Below, in pieces: positions 32,843 to 44,448 of a DNA stretch of 64,000 nucleotides; the first letter of the stretch is position 1, and each line of letters starts with the position of its first letter. The notes below the pieces were generated by a model. It made no database searches. It worked only from the letters and a program-made list of their open reading frames with translations, and had not been told where the DNA came from. The position numbers were made by a program, and so were the translations under genes. The DNA is from Panagrolaimus kolymaensis (taxonomy: Eukaryota; Nematoda; Chromadorea; Rhabditida; Panagrolaimidae), in NCBI GenBank assembly GCA_028622995.1, contig JAJQJQ010000043.1, forward strand, positions 1,984,001 to 2,048,000, read 5' to 3'.

Positions 32843-33563
32843 CAACTCAGCTGGAGATAATTAATTGCACAATTTTTTGTGTGCTTCAATGTTCACAATT
32901 TTTCGCGCATACATATTTGACCCTTCAAAAATCTCAAAAAAAAATTGTTAGCTTATTGTTAGTTAGTTAGTTTCTGGATTAGCAGTTGAGTGTGTGACAA
33001 GCGTAATTTGATCTTACTTATTTGCTTATAATAATAATAATTTTAATAAACAGGTGTGACTCAAACTGACAGAGAATTACTTGTTGTTTTTTGGACTTCA
33101 GAAAAATGCAACTGCAATTGCAGCTGTTGACAGTCACTTTCCACTTTCTACATTCGCATTGTTGGATTTGGCACATTTGTGTTTGATTGTCAAAAAAAAA
33201 TTATATTTCGCGCAACAACAAACAAAATAATGCCATCGAGAAAAAAAATGTTTTGTTGCATTTTCGATTAAAAGCAAGCGCATGCCGAAACACACTCAAA
33301 GCGTTTTAATCTCATTAATTGAAAACAATACTCACTCATAAAAGAAGAAGAAATAAATAAGAAGCATGCATAATTAAGAAGAACCTTAAAAAAGCCACTG
33401 CGTAATTAAGATGCACCAAAAAAATCAACAAGTGGGTTCATTCATTTAAAGATCCTTTGATGTTGCGCAATAATGAAAGAAAAAAATGGCAAAAATACCG
33501 ATAATTATGCATGGAAAGAAGACACATAAGTATCGGGTAAATTAAAGTTCAAGTCGGTGGTTT
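32843..33563 (+). repeat. Direct repeat block, copy 2 (~720 bp)
   Basis: Second copy of 27081-27797, same orientation. E-boxes CAGCTG (32848, 33121) and CAGGTG (33051) are conserved at matching positions. Confidence 0.7.
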
Positions 33564-33752
33564 AATAGTAATCGAAAAAAATCATGGTAGATTTGAAAAA
33601 GTTTCTAAACAAGCTTCCTTAACTCAACCTCTTACTCAAAGAATATATTCAAGCTACAATATAACAAACATAAAAAGAAACAAAAAATCATGGCAAGAAG
33701 ATAAACAACATGAAAGCATTTATTAAATACATAAAAACAAAAACAAGAACAT

Positions 33753-34863
33753 TCAAAATTTACTAGTAACTTCAACAATAAAATTAAGCAAAAACTTTTT
33801 AAGAGAATTTGGTGCTTTCTTACAAGCTTTCGTAACTTCAGGAAGAAGAGTTTTATCCATGGAACCCATATTCAAGGGTAAAACAAGCGCTGCTTTTGCA
33901 TATGTTTCATTCCATAGAACATTTTCATCTTCCACTTCTTCTTTTACAATTGTACTTCCAGTAGTTGACCATATAACATCAGGAACATATGATTCAGAAA
34001 TTCGTTGACACATTTGAATAATCGATTCTCGAATTTCTGGATAAACATATTCAATATTTGAAAGTTCTTTAGTTGTTTCAATTGCTTCTTGACGAACCAC
34101 ATCGTCTTCAACATACGAAAGTTCCAATAAAACTTTGATAAAATCATATCGTTGACGATTTCGAGTAAGAACAAGTTCACGTAAAGTTATCATACTATAG
34201 GCACTAGATTCTGGATCAGCACAAGTATTACGAAGAATAAGAAGAGCCTCTGGATTTATCATTGGAGCTTCTAGAAAGATTCGATGAAAGAGTCTAAAAT
34301 TAAAACAAACAATGAATAGACACAAAAAACATGGTAAGAACTTACGTATCATTATGAAAATTTTGATCAAACAATCGATTCAAAGCATTCAACATTATAG
34401 CATCATAACGAACAGTATTTTCATCTTCAGTAAAGACACAAGTATCTTCAGAATTCTTTATACAGCAACTAAAACCTTTTGATTGATCATAAAGTTCAGC
34501 TAACCATAGAATAATCATGTCTCCTCTTGCTTTCGGGTTCTTTAGAGCAAATTCCAGCAGTTGTTCTTCCATTTCAGGAGTTACATCACAATACAAACGA
34601 GCCACAAGGAAAACCAAAGTTTTAAAAAGATTTCGACGTTGAATTGGATGATTCATTTGAGTTTCACTTTCTATCATTCGTTTGAAAATAAGTTGACGAA
34701 GTTCGCGGGATTCTTTTTCAGGTAATGGTTGAGTTTCACGATAATTATCAATTACCACATCAACTTTCTTTCTTTTGAATGGATATCCAATTGCAGTAAC
34801 ACCATGTTTTCTTCTTTTGTTGTTTGAATGTTGGTAAGAATAATGCGATTGAAATGGTGGCAT
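33753..34863 (-). CDS. Partial symplekin paralogue, 352 aa
   Basis: Two exons on the minus strand, 34863-34346 and 34293-33753, with an intact frame. Residues from about 35 on match exons 7-8 of the full symplekin gene 2 kb downstream: RETQPLPEKESRELRQLIF, then LYCDVTPEMEEQLLEF, LAELYDQSKGFSCC, LFHRIFLEAPMI, SMITLRELVLTRNRQRYDF, VVRQEAIETTKEL. The intron is at the identical place. The N-terminal 34 residues (HSYSYQ/NNKRRKHG type, basic, possible nuclear signal) are not shared. The N-terminal HEAT scaffold that binds SSU72 and the C-terminal part of symplekin are absent. It could be an expressed modulator competing for symplekin partners, or a young gene fragment not yet broken. Confidence 0.75.
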
Positions 34864-35110
34864 TTTTTGTTGTTTTTTTTAAAACTAAACTTCGAAGTTC
34901 AAACTTTTTTTAAAATTTTTTTGGTTTTCAAAAATCGTTGAAAACAAAAAAATGTTGCGTAAAACACTCGCTTTAAGAGTTCCAAAATTTGAAAAAAGCT
35001 TTTTGGGAAGCATTTCAATTTGCAAAGCAACAAAGAACGTAAGTAATCCGACAAATTTTATAAACAAAAACAACTTTATTTTATAACAATATTTACAATA
35101 AAAAATACAC

Positions 35111-36543
35111 TCAACGATCAATATCTATTTTTGTCATTTTCATTTGAGAAACTTTTCCATCTTCATCACCAATAAATAAAATTTCACCATTTTCATCGTT
35201 GCCATCGTCATTGGTTAAAAGCATTCTTGAAACATTCATACAAAGAATGGAAGTTTCATGAAAATTCATTACTTTAAAAATTGTGTAATCAGGAACAGAA
35301 TAAAATTCTATTCGACCACTTGAATATCCACAAATTAATTTTGTTCCTGAAGCATTATAACAAATTTGAGAGCATTCAACTCCACTAAAAAAAAGTTGGA
35401 TGGTTTTTTTGGTTAAAATTTTTGTGAAAAAACAAAGTTAGCTCACGCAAATCCAGTTTTCTTTATTCGTTTAGTTAATTCGAAGCTTTCATTTTCATAA
35501 ACAATTTCAAATATTCTTGAACATACTGTTACTGCTATTCTCCATTTAGCTTCTTCAGAATTTTTTGAAACTGCGAATGCAATTAATTGCGAATATTTTG
35601 CTGGAGCTTTAAACTAAAGAAAAAAATTTTTTGCATTAAAAAACTTTTGTTGCTGAATTAAAAAATTTTATTACCAAATTTATAACTTCTTTAGTTCGAA
35701 TGTCATAAATTATGAGTGTAGTATCTTCGAATCCAATCAACCATCGATCGCGTTCCTCAAAATTAATTATTTCTTTAATTTGTTTTACACCCGAAATGGA
35801 ACCATTAAAGCAATCATTTTGTATTAAATCTGTTTCAGGATGGCGCTTTTTGAAGGAGGAAAAAAGGAATTCAGCTCCAAGTGAAATTGTTTTTTCACCA
35901 GAATTTTCATATAAAATTGAAATCGATTCGCAATCATCCTATAAAAAATTATGGAGGAGTTACGAGGATTGGAAAATTAATGCTACAGTAAAGCCAAAAA
36001 CCTTACAACTTTACCAGGAATAAATAATCTTTTTTGTTTTGCATCCCAAAATGATTGACAAAATCCAAAATGTGATAAAGAAAATGATTTAGTTTTAACA
36101 AATTCAATTTCTTTAGTTTCAGAAATAAATTTGAGGTCAAAAAATAATATTTCTTCTCCACGAAATTGAACGAAAATCGTCGATGTTGATTGTTGAGAAT
36201 TTGTTGAAATTAATCCAATGGCATTTATTTGTGATTCAGATTTATGTTCTTAAAAAATCAAACAAACTTTTAAAGGGTTTTAAAATAAATGCAAAAAAGT
36301 TATACCAAATTTAACTTTTGGAATTGCACCTTTTTCAATTGAAACTATTTCGATTGTTCCTTGCAAAGTTCCAACAACAATCATAAACATAAATTTTTTT
36401 GTAGCTTCAGAATCATTGTTCGAAAAAGAAGGATTATCAACAAATTGAATTAAACAACATGCAGTTGGATTAGCTTTAAATCCAGCATAATATCGATCAG
36501 GTAAAATTGCTGGTGGTGGCAAAGTTTTTTTTGTTGAAAGCAT
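35111..36543 (-). CDS. WD40-repeat protein, GNB1L-like
   Basis: Five exons on the minus strand: 36543-36306, 36248-36007, 35938-35675, 35613-35447, 35384-35111; 394 aa. Residues 10-30 read PPPAILPDRYYAGFKANPTA with CCLIQF, then blade-like strands: MIVVGTLQGTIEIVSI, HFGFCQSFWDAKQKRLFIP, WLIGFEDTTLIIYDIRTKEV, WRIAVTVCSRIFEIVY, KLICGYSSGRIEFYSV and FIGDEDGKVSQMKM. These fit a seven-bladed beta-propeller in which most WD dipeptides are lost. The SVGFC-like and GFEDTTLIIYD blocks recall GNB1L, a propeller that helps the TTT complex mature PI3K-like kinases. The family assignment is tentative; a WD40 fold is better supported. It lies head-to-tail with symplekin on the same strand. Confidence 0.6.
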
Positions 36544-36803
36544 TTTTTCTATAAAAAAATACAGTAAATTTTTTATTCCAATTTGCAAAAAATGAAAGTA
36601 TCGTTGAATTTTTCAGTAAAAAAATTATGGAATTATAAACCATGGAAAAAAAAGTCAAACTTTGTGATTCAAAACTTGGAAGTAAAAAAGAATTTTATTT
36701 TATATAAAATAATAAAAAACAAATAATAAAATTAAAGAAATAAAAAACCCGCAAAAGTTTTTTTTAAAACAAAAATTAAAAATCCAAAAATCCCCTAATT
36801 TAA

Positions 36804-39800
36804 TTAATCCATAATAATTTTAGGTTCATGAGTTTCTTCTTTTTCTTGCATAATTTGGGCTTCATTTGGAATTTCCACTTCATCTATAGCTTTTATAACT
36901 TCTTCCACTCCATCTTTTAACCATTTTTGGTCATCATCTTTATCCTCTCCAGTGCCGCCGCCAGTGCCTCCAGTTCGTCGGCCTCCAGCAAGAAAGGCGC
37001 TTTGAAGATTATGGGTTTGAATCCAGCCTGTTTCATCCAAAACAGTTGCATCATTTTTCTAAATATAAATAAATAATTTTGGGGAAGAAAAGTCAAAAAA
37101 TACATTACCTTTTTATCTTTTTTATTATCTCCTTCTTTTTCAAGTTCGCCTTTAACAAAATCAATCATTCTTCGATCGATTTTACGTTGTTGATGAGCGG
37201 GCAAAGTGGAAATATAAGTTTTTAATTTTTGTCCAAGTAATGGATCCTTTTCTGAATCTTCAATAAATTCTTTAAATTTATCCCATGTTATTCCAAATAA
37301 TAAAGCCTAGAAGAAAAAATATTTTTTTATTATTTAAACTTAAAATTTTTTTGTTACCGAATAAGCATAACCTCCCATAGATTTCACGCATTCTTTAAAA
37401 GCTTCCCATGCTTTTGAATCATTTTCCCATGGTTTTTTTAATGCACATTTAAATAAAGTTTTTGAAAGGGAATCTCCCAAACCTTGATGCTTTTCATATA
37501 ATCGTTGAATGGAATAAAATACGAATGGAGTAATTATTGGAAGATTTGCAAGTTGAGCAATAGCTCCTGGAATTTGATCGGATTCATCAAAGAAATCATT
37601 ATTTTCATCAACGATTAATACATCGATACCTAAAAAAAATTTATGGTGGATTAATTTTTGGATAAAGAAAATAATAAATGGTTTTAGAAAATTAATTAAG
37701 AATTTTGAATGTAATTACGAATAGTTTTTGGAATTCGTCTGAACCGAAAGTTGCTTTAAAAAATTATATTTAAAAAAGGGGTTCTTAATTTTAAGTTTTA
37801 GGAGTTTTAATAGACTAAAAAACATTTCAAGAAAATGCTTTTTTGGCTGTTAATTTTTTAGATTTGAACAAAGTTTTTTGAACAAAATATTTAGTGTTAA
37901 AAAATTCGTTAGCTACTTTATGAAACAAAATTTCAGAGAAACGAAGATATGTTTCAAGATTTAGGAATTATAATGCTTCAAAATTTTATAGAAAAAATTG
38001 AAATTTATGGAGTTTCAATCGATTCATTAAATAGTGATTCAAGGCTTTTAAATTTTTATGCATTGACTTTGATATTAAATTTAAAAAAAGAAGAGGTGCC
38101 TACTTACTTGTTTTTAAAAGGGTTATAGCTTTTGCTGAAACATCTTCAATGGAATGTAATTTCAAAATAAGTTCTGTTACAGTAACCGATGGTTTTTTAG
38201 TTACCAAATCTAAAAAAACAAATTTATAATATTTTTAATTTCCATAATAAAAGTTTTTGAAAACCCTTACTTATTGAACGCAAAATTTTTTTATAAAATA
38301 TTGGAACCGTTCGTAAACTTGTTGAACTTAAAACAAATTTGGGAACTAAATCGAGGCATTCATCTTTTGTTAAACCAGGAATGATAGGAATTAGCGAGCG
38401 AATATCAGAATTGTAGCGTTCTTGAAGATTTTTTAATTTTCTAACCAATTCAGGCGAAGGCGGACTTTTGTCGGTTAAATGAACGACAAATCTTGCAATT
38501 AATGCTTCGCCTCCTTTTGGACAATTATCTATGGCATTTAAGACATTTGGATCATCTTGAGTTAAATGTTGAGCATATTTATCGATGGAAGTAATTAAAA
38601 ACATTTTAATTTGTCTTTGAGCTTTTGCAAGTACATGAGTTAATTCTTGAATGAGACTTGTATCCACGGGAATCATATTTAATGCTAAAATTAAACCCGA
38701 TCTCGCATAAGATTCATTCCATTGAATTTCTTCAGTTTCCATATTTTCTATTCCACCATTACCAGAATTGGACCAAATCACGGGTGGGACAATGGGTTCC
38801 GTGACTCTTTCACACATTTTAACAATAAAATCTCGAACTTCTGGATATACATAATCAATGGTGGATAATTCTTTGGTGGTCGCAATGGATTCATGCCGAA
38901 CGACATCATGTTCGACGTAGGAAAGTTCTAACATAATTTTAAGAAAATCATATCGTTGCCGATTTCGATTAAGTATTAATTCTCGAAGGGTTATCATACT
39001 ATAAGCGCAGGATTCAGGATCGACGCAAGCTTTTCGAAGGATTAATAAAGCGCCGGGAGTTATCATAGGTGCTTCAAGGAAAATACGATGGAAAAGTCTA
39101 AAATTAATTTTTTGTTAGTAAAATTATTATTTTTGCTTCATTTTTTATTGTTTTTAAGTTATTTTGTAAAATTAGAATATTTCAAAAAAGTAAAGTAAAA
39201 ACATTTTAGGGTTTTATCAAGAAAATAAAACTTTTTCCGCGAATGTTAAACAAAAAAAATTTCAGTTAAAATAAATTTTATGAAAGATAAAACTTACGCT
39301 TCTCGATGTTGTTTTTGAGCAAATAATCGACTCAAAGCATTAACCATAATAGTATCATATCGAGCATTATTTTCAGCTTCAGAAAAAACAATATCTCCTT
39401 CTTCCATTGAATTTTTTACGCAACAACTAAACCCTTTTGATTGATCATAAAGTTCAGCTAACCAAAGAAGCATTAAATCAGCTCGATTTTTTTGATCTTT
39501 AATTATAAATGCAAGTAATTGCTCTTCCAAATCGGGTGTTACGTCGCAATATAATCGAGTTACAACAAAAACTAAAGATTTAAAAAGATTTTGTCGCTGT
39601 TTTGGATGATTCATTTGGGTTTCACTTTCAAGCATTCGACGAAAAATAAGTTGACGAAGTTCGCGGGATTCTTTTTCAGGTAATGGTTGAGTTTCACGAT
39701 AAATATCGATTATAATCGCGGATTTTTTTGTTTTTGTTGATGGAAGCTAAAAATAATTACAGTAACTTTATGTGAAAAAAAATTAAGGCTTACAAGTGGA

Positions 39801-41705
39801 ATTTTAAAGCCCGATGGGTCTTCTTTAGTTGTTGAAGATGGTTTAACTCCAAATTTATTATCTCTTAAATCAGCTGGAGTTGGAGGAATAATTACACCTT
39901 CATCTTTTGCTTTTTGTTTAGCTAAAAATATTTAATATAGTTTTTGTTATTGAAAATTTTTAGCCTTTAAAAAATTTACCCAAAATTGATTTCTTTTTAA
40001 CTTCAGCAAAATACACAGCTCCAGGACCTTTGCCTTCTCGCATAAATTGATTTGCTAACATTTTAGCGATATTTCTTTTAACTTCCGATGAAACATCGGG
40101 TGGGACTCCATATGAATTAGCTCGAAATGCTGGAGGCATTTCATTTGGCATTGATAAAAGACTTATATAAACTAAATGTGAAACCAATGAAGAATTATTT
40201 TGAATTTTATCCAAAATCCAATTTGTTGTCATTTCTATTGCTTCTGAATGAGCTTTATTTTGAGCTTCTTGATCATCAAAAGCTGTGGCAGTTTTTTGAT
40301 CATCATATTCATCAATTTCAAAATCACCAAGTTTTGATTTTTTTGCTAATGGTCCACCAGCAACTCCAGTACCTCCTTGCAAAGCTGATTCTCCCCGTTT
40401 AAGAGCTGCGGCAGTTGTAGCTTCCACACGTTTTTTAAGTGCAGCAGAAAGTTCAGAAGGATCAGGCATATTTTTTCTTATTTCAATATCGGAAGCTCCT
40501 AGATCATGGAGAAGGCTTTGAATTCGTTGAAGATGCTTTGTAAAAGCTGCGGGATGTTTAAGCAAACGAAATAAATTATTTGTTAATTCTTTTCGAACTG
40601 ATTTAACTTGACCCGTTCCTAAAGTTGGCGGCAAATTATATAATAAAGCTTCAAAGGCTTCAACCATCTAAAAAAAGAAAAAATGCAAATTAAAAAACCA
40701 TAAAAAAGTTAAATTTAGACAAACCTGTGACATAAATTCAGGTCTAGCCCTCGCAATTCTAGCCACCGCAGTTAAAGTTGAAATTAAATGCAATAAAGTT
40801 GTATGAGACGAAGAAAGATGATCCATTAAACTTTTAAATGAATGGGCTGCTTCAGTTTCAAGTTGTCGATATGAAATATATCGATGATCTCGAGCTATAT
40901 GATTCAAAGACATTTCATAGGATAGTTTTGATAAATCAGACATTTCAGATTTAGTTGTTTGACAAATTACTAAAGTTTCTAAGAATCTCATTGTTAAAAC
41001 TCGGATTCTAAAAAAATTAATTTTAAGAAAGTAAAAAATATATAAAAAAATCTTCGAATTTACCCTTCATTTTTAGAATCAACCATTTGCATGATTCTTT
41101 CTTTCAATAAATTACAACTTCCCCAAATACTTTCCACACCGCTATCATTTTTTCTGCTAGCAACCCATTGCAAAATAAATGGATAAAGTTGAGTTACAGC
41201 AATAATAATTTTTTTATGAACCTCTGAATTTTCTGTTGATAAATTATTTGTTAAACTTTGATGAAAAGGTCGAGCAACTTTAGTGATAATAGTTGGATCA
41301 AATTTTACAGCTTTTTCAATAAATTTTACTGTGAATATTCGAACTTTATACGAATTATTTTTATCATCGAAATTAAAAAAGGATAAAAAATTATCTATGA
41401 AACTATCCAAAACTGTTCCAACATCTTCAGCACCAAAAATTCTTTCTTGCGCCTTAAAAAGTATTTTATTTGTTTGTTTTTTTATTATTAAAAACTGTAC
41501 CTTTCTTAAATGCCCAATTTTAGTTAAATCATCGATGTTTAGTGAATTAGCATCAGAAAATTCTTTTCCAATCTAAAAAAACAAAAAATAAAAATTTAAA
41601 TTTAAGCGCCAAAGTTTTTGTTTGTTTGATGAAACTTACGATTCGATAAATTTCAATTGGATCTTCTTGTTCCATGGGTTGAGGAAATTCAAAGTCAGTA
41701 GTCAT
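36804..41705 (-). CDS. symk-1: Symplekin, mRNA 3' end processing scaffold
   Basis: Twelve exons on the minus strand: 41705-41640, 41572-41501, 41452-41064, 41007-40725, 40667-39980, 39921-39794, 39746-39298, 39097-38271, 38209-38108, 37629-37358, 37306-37109, 37058-36804. They join in frame to about 1242 aa, the expected size. The N-terminal HEAT-repeat domain (IGKEFSDANSLNIDDLTKIG, VRIFTVKFIEKAV, VRVLTMRFLETLVI type) is followed by a Lys-rich linker, a central RELRQLIF...LYDQSKGFSCC region and the symplekin C-terminal domain (GLTKDECLDLVPKFVLSS, AIAQLANLPIITPFVFYSIQRLYE). Symplekin holds CPSF and CstF together for cleavage, polyadenylation and histone pre-mRNA processing in the nucleus. Intron 9 is unusually long (478 nt). 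The C-terminal 80 residues are Gly/acidic. Confidence 0.9.
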
Positions 41706-41952
41706 TATTAAAATAAATAATAACAAATAATAATAAATAAAATTTAGCTTTGAAGAAGAGGGGAAAAAGGATTGATATGTTTTTATATATATAAATATTG
41801 CAAAATTATAAAAAGCTTTTATTGCATTAAGAAACATTTTGCCAACAAAATATAAAAAAGGTTATGAAAAAGTAGTTAAAGCATTGCTTACGGTAAAATA
41901 AGTCTATCAAACAAATATTGAAAAGAGTCATTCAAGGTTCAATCAAGCTTCC

Positions 41953-42473
41953 TTAAAGGGACATAGCTATTTCATGCCTTTTTTGAAATTTCGTTTGCGG
42001 GCACTGAAAGTTACACTTGGCAGGGCTGTCAAATCGCATCGCAAAATGTCGACGCAATCGCAGCAGCGACGCATTTTTCATTTTCGCAGCTGCGATGCGA
42101 TGCGAAAAATTCAAAAAAAATGAAATCGCTGCTGCGACTTCAGCGATGTTGTCGCAGTTTGCAAATGCGACGCTTTTTTTACGTGTCTTTTTTGAAATGC
42201 GATCGCAGCTGCGATGCGATTGAAAGCGTCGCATATGAAATGCGATGAAAATCGCGCAAGCTGCTGCGAATCGCTGAAGTCGCAGTACACTTTTTCTTGC
42301 GTCGCATGCGAAAAATAGTGATTTGACAGCCCTGACACTTGGTAAGGCGCGTGTTTGAATTACCGTGTAAGACAGAAGTGACACGGTAATTCAAACACGC
42401 GCCGCCCCGACTGTTCCTATCAGCCCCAGTATCGAAATTTTTGAAAAGGCATGAAATAGCTATGTCCCTTTAA
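41953..42473. mobile_element. TTAA fold-back element B, copy 2, interrupted
   Basis: Same family as 13641-13839: starts TTAAAGGGACATAGCTATTT and ends with the mirror, with the identical central hairpin near 42345-42405. Its left arm is split after CACTTGG by a 314-bp hAT MITE at 42021-42334. Its right TTAA (42470-42473) is shared with the next element. Confidence 0.85.
42021..42334. mobile_element. hAT-type palindromic MITE nested in a TTAA MITE
   Basis: Terminal repeats CAGGGCTGTCAAATC and its complement, with 8-bp target duplication ACACTTGG at 42013-42020 and 42335-42342. The interior is packed with GCGATGCGA, GCGACGC and CTGCGA units that make it almost fully palindromic. No coding capacity despite overlapping open frames. 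Confidence 0.88.
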
Positions 42474-42706
42474 AGGACGACTACACTTTCTGTTTTTTTC
42501 AAATTGTTTCAAACGAAGCGCGGTTCTGTCCCCAAGTGGTAAAGTGCTTTGAACATCGAAAAACCGTAATGCTACAGTAATTTGGAAGTGAGATATTACT
42601 GTAGCATTACGGTTTTTCGATGTTCAAAGCACTTTACCACATGGGGACAGAACCGCGGTTCGTTTGAAACAATTTGAAAAAAACAGAAAGTGTAGTCGTC
42701 CTTTAA
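42470..42706. mobile_element. TTAA fold-back element C
   Basis: Starts TTAAAGGACGACTACACTTT and ends with its reverse complement. Long inner stem around ATCGAAAAACCGTAATGCTA; loop about 42590. Left and right TTAA are each shared with a neighbouring element. Confidence 0.85.
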
Positions 42707-42909
42707 AGGACCCTGTTCATTTGATCTTTTTTTCAAACTCGCCTTTGATTATTCCCTCATGCCGCAATATTGCAAAGCCCGTAAAGTACCGTAATGTACA
42801 GTAATTTTACGGTCAAATTACTGTACTTTACGGACTCTGCAATATTGCGGCATGAGGGAATAATCAAACGCGAGTTTGAAAAAAAGATCAAATGAACAGG
42901 GTCCTTTAA
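42703..42909. mobile_element. TTAA fold-back element D
   Basis: Starts TTAAAGGACCCTGTTCATTT and ends with the mirror. The inner stem includes CTCATGCCGCAATATTGCA and TACAGTAATTTTACGG. Right TTAA at 42906-42909. Confidence 0.85.
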
Positions 42910-43317
42910 ACATAAAGAATAAAGGAATTTATGGATATGTATCTTCTGATTTGTGCCATGACGATTCCAAAATAACCATCCTTCTTGCAAGAGTTTTTTT
43001 TTTGATAAAAAGCTTGCTGTAATTAAAAAATTGTGAAAGAAACATTTCATCAAAAAAAAATTATTAGAATTTTGTTAGTTTGTGTTTTCTTCAAACAATG
43101 TTCTTCAAAGATAGTAAAAAATGTGTCAAAATCTGAATCATTAAAAAGTTTAATCAAAAAAATCGTTGTTTAAAGCAAATCTTTTTTTTTATCTTTCTTT
43201 GTTTCAGAAACAAATCTTCCAACTTTTTTTTTCATTTCCTTTAGTGTATTAAAGTGCATATTCCCAAAATGTTTTTTTGAGTTAAGCAAAAAATTCAATT
43301 TCCATTATTTTCATTCT

Positions 43318-44385
43318 CGAACATTCATAATTCATTTTGGGTTTATTCTCATTTATTGGTCGAAGAAGTGATCGCTTGATTTTGGGGTTTAATAAGATAC
43401 ATATATTATTGTTAAACATTTTTAATTTAATTTTTATTAAGTTTACGCGTTACTTTTTTTCTTTTAAAATTTTAATAAATAACGCTTTAATTAAATTAGT
43501 TATTAAAATAAAATATAAAATTTCTAAAGAAAAATTAGGAAAGAAAAGTAAATTAAAAAATTCAAAAAAAGATGAGAGACTTTAAAAATTGAAAGTCCAA
43601 AATGATGGATTCTTCTTTTTTATTTTTGAAGTTAAAAGAAATATTCCAAAAATATAAATAAAAATGGGAATGACTGTATCCAAGGCAACTTTTTAATTGT
43701 CAAAGAATCACTTGCTTATATTTTTTTATTGCTTTTTTCTTTATAATAAATTTGTGATTTATGATTTATCTTCTCTTTTTTTTCATTGAGCTCGATTTTT
43801 TTTCTGACCAAACAAAGTCAAAAAAAGAGGCAATTTCCAGAATTATTTTTTCATTGTACCAAAAAGCTTTGAAATAATCTTCCTTCTTCCAGGTAACAAA
43901 GGCTTTTTTTTATATTGAAATGAAAAACTCTGCTTTGAATGAGCTTCGATTTAAAAAAGTACTTTATAATGGAGAAAATTTTCCTTCTTTTTTTAAATAT
44001 CTTTTTTTTGAGTATTTTAATTAAATACTTTTTTTAAACATGTGTTTTTTATAAAAAAACTAAGAAATGATTTCTTATAAAATTGACTTTTTGAATTTAC
44101 GAAACTTATAAATGAAAATAATAAAAATCAGTTAAAAATATTTCAATTAATCAAAGACAAAATTCTAATCGACTACCACAAATATAATCAAAGCTCCACA
44201 ACATGAAAAAAAGGAAAGAAAAAGGTACAAGATTCATCATCGTCATTAATTCAAACAAATCTTAGAGTTTTTACTTTTTACATGTTTTATCGAAGAAAAA
44301 AAATTATAATTTAAAATTCATCAAGTTTTTTGATTAGACTTTTAAGATTGACTTTTGATTATTAAAATATATTTATGAAAGCCTT
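43318..44385 (+). repeat. Direct repeat, copy 1 (SRPK-like gene upstream region)
   Basis: Matches 47062-48135 in the same orientation. The first ~450 bp are diverged; from about 43806 to 44379 no difference was spotted. Ends about 65 bp before the ATG of the kinase. Confidence 0.8.
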
Positions 44386-44448
44386 TTCAAATTGAAAGCT
44401 TTTATCCGGCAGCAAAAAGGTTTTTTTGTTAGTGAATCGACGACAACT

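Larger units (their letters stand above)
29608..33752. other. Gene-poor region downstream of the BH3-like gene
   Basis: 4.1 kb. Holds an inverted-repeat arm (29845-29985), a CAGGTG E-box (30569-30574) and the second copy of the duplicated block (32843-33563). Open stretches near 30870, 32076 and 32259 are short, in conflicting frames and low complexity, so I do not call genes. Confidence 0.45.
41706..44448. other. Intergenic, mobile-element rich
   Basis: Holds three TTAA fold-backs in a row (41953-42909), a nested hAT MITE, and then the first copy of the direct repeat that forms the upstream region of the SRPK-like gene. No other gene seen. Confidence 0.5.

Noticed and set aside
41953..42394. 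Several Arg/Ala/Ser-rich frames on both strands
   Set aside because: They arise from GCGATGCGA-type repeats in the nested hAT MITE.
43337..43585. Lys/Ile-rich 82-codon frame
   Set aside because: AT-rich low-complexity translation inside a duplicated promoter region, and not kept open in the second copy.
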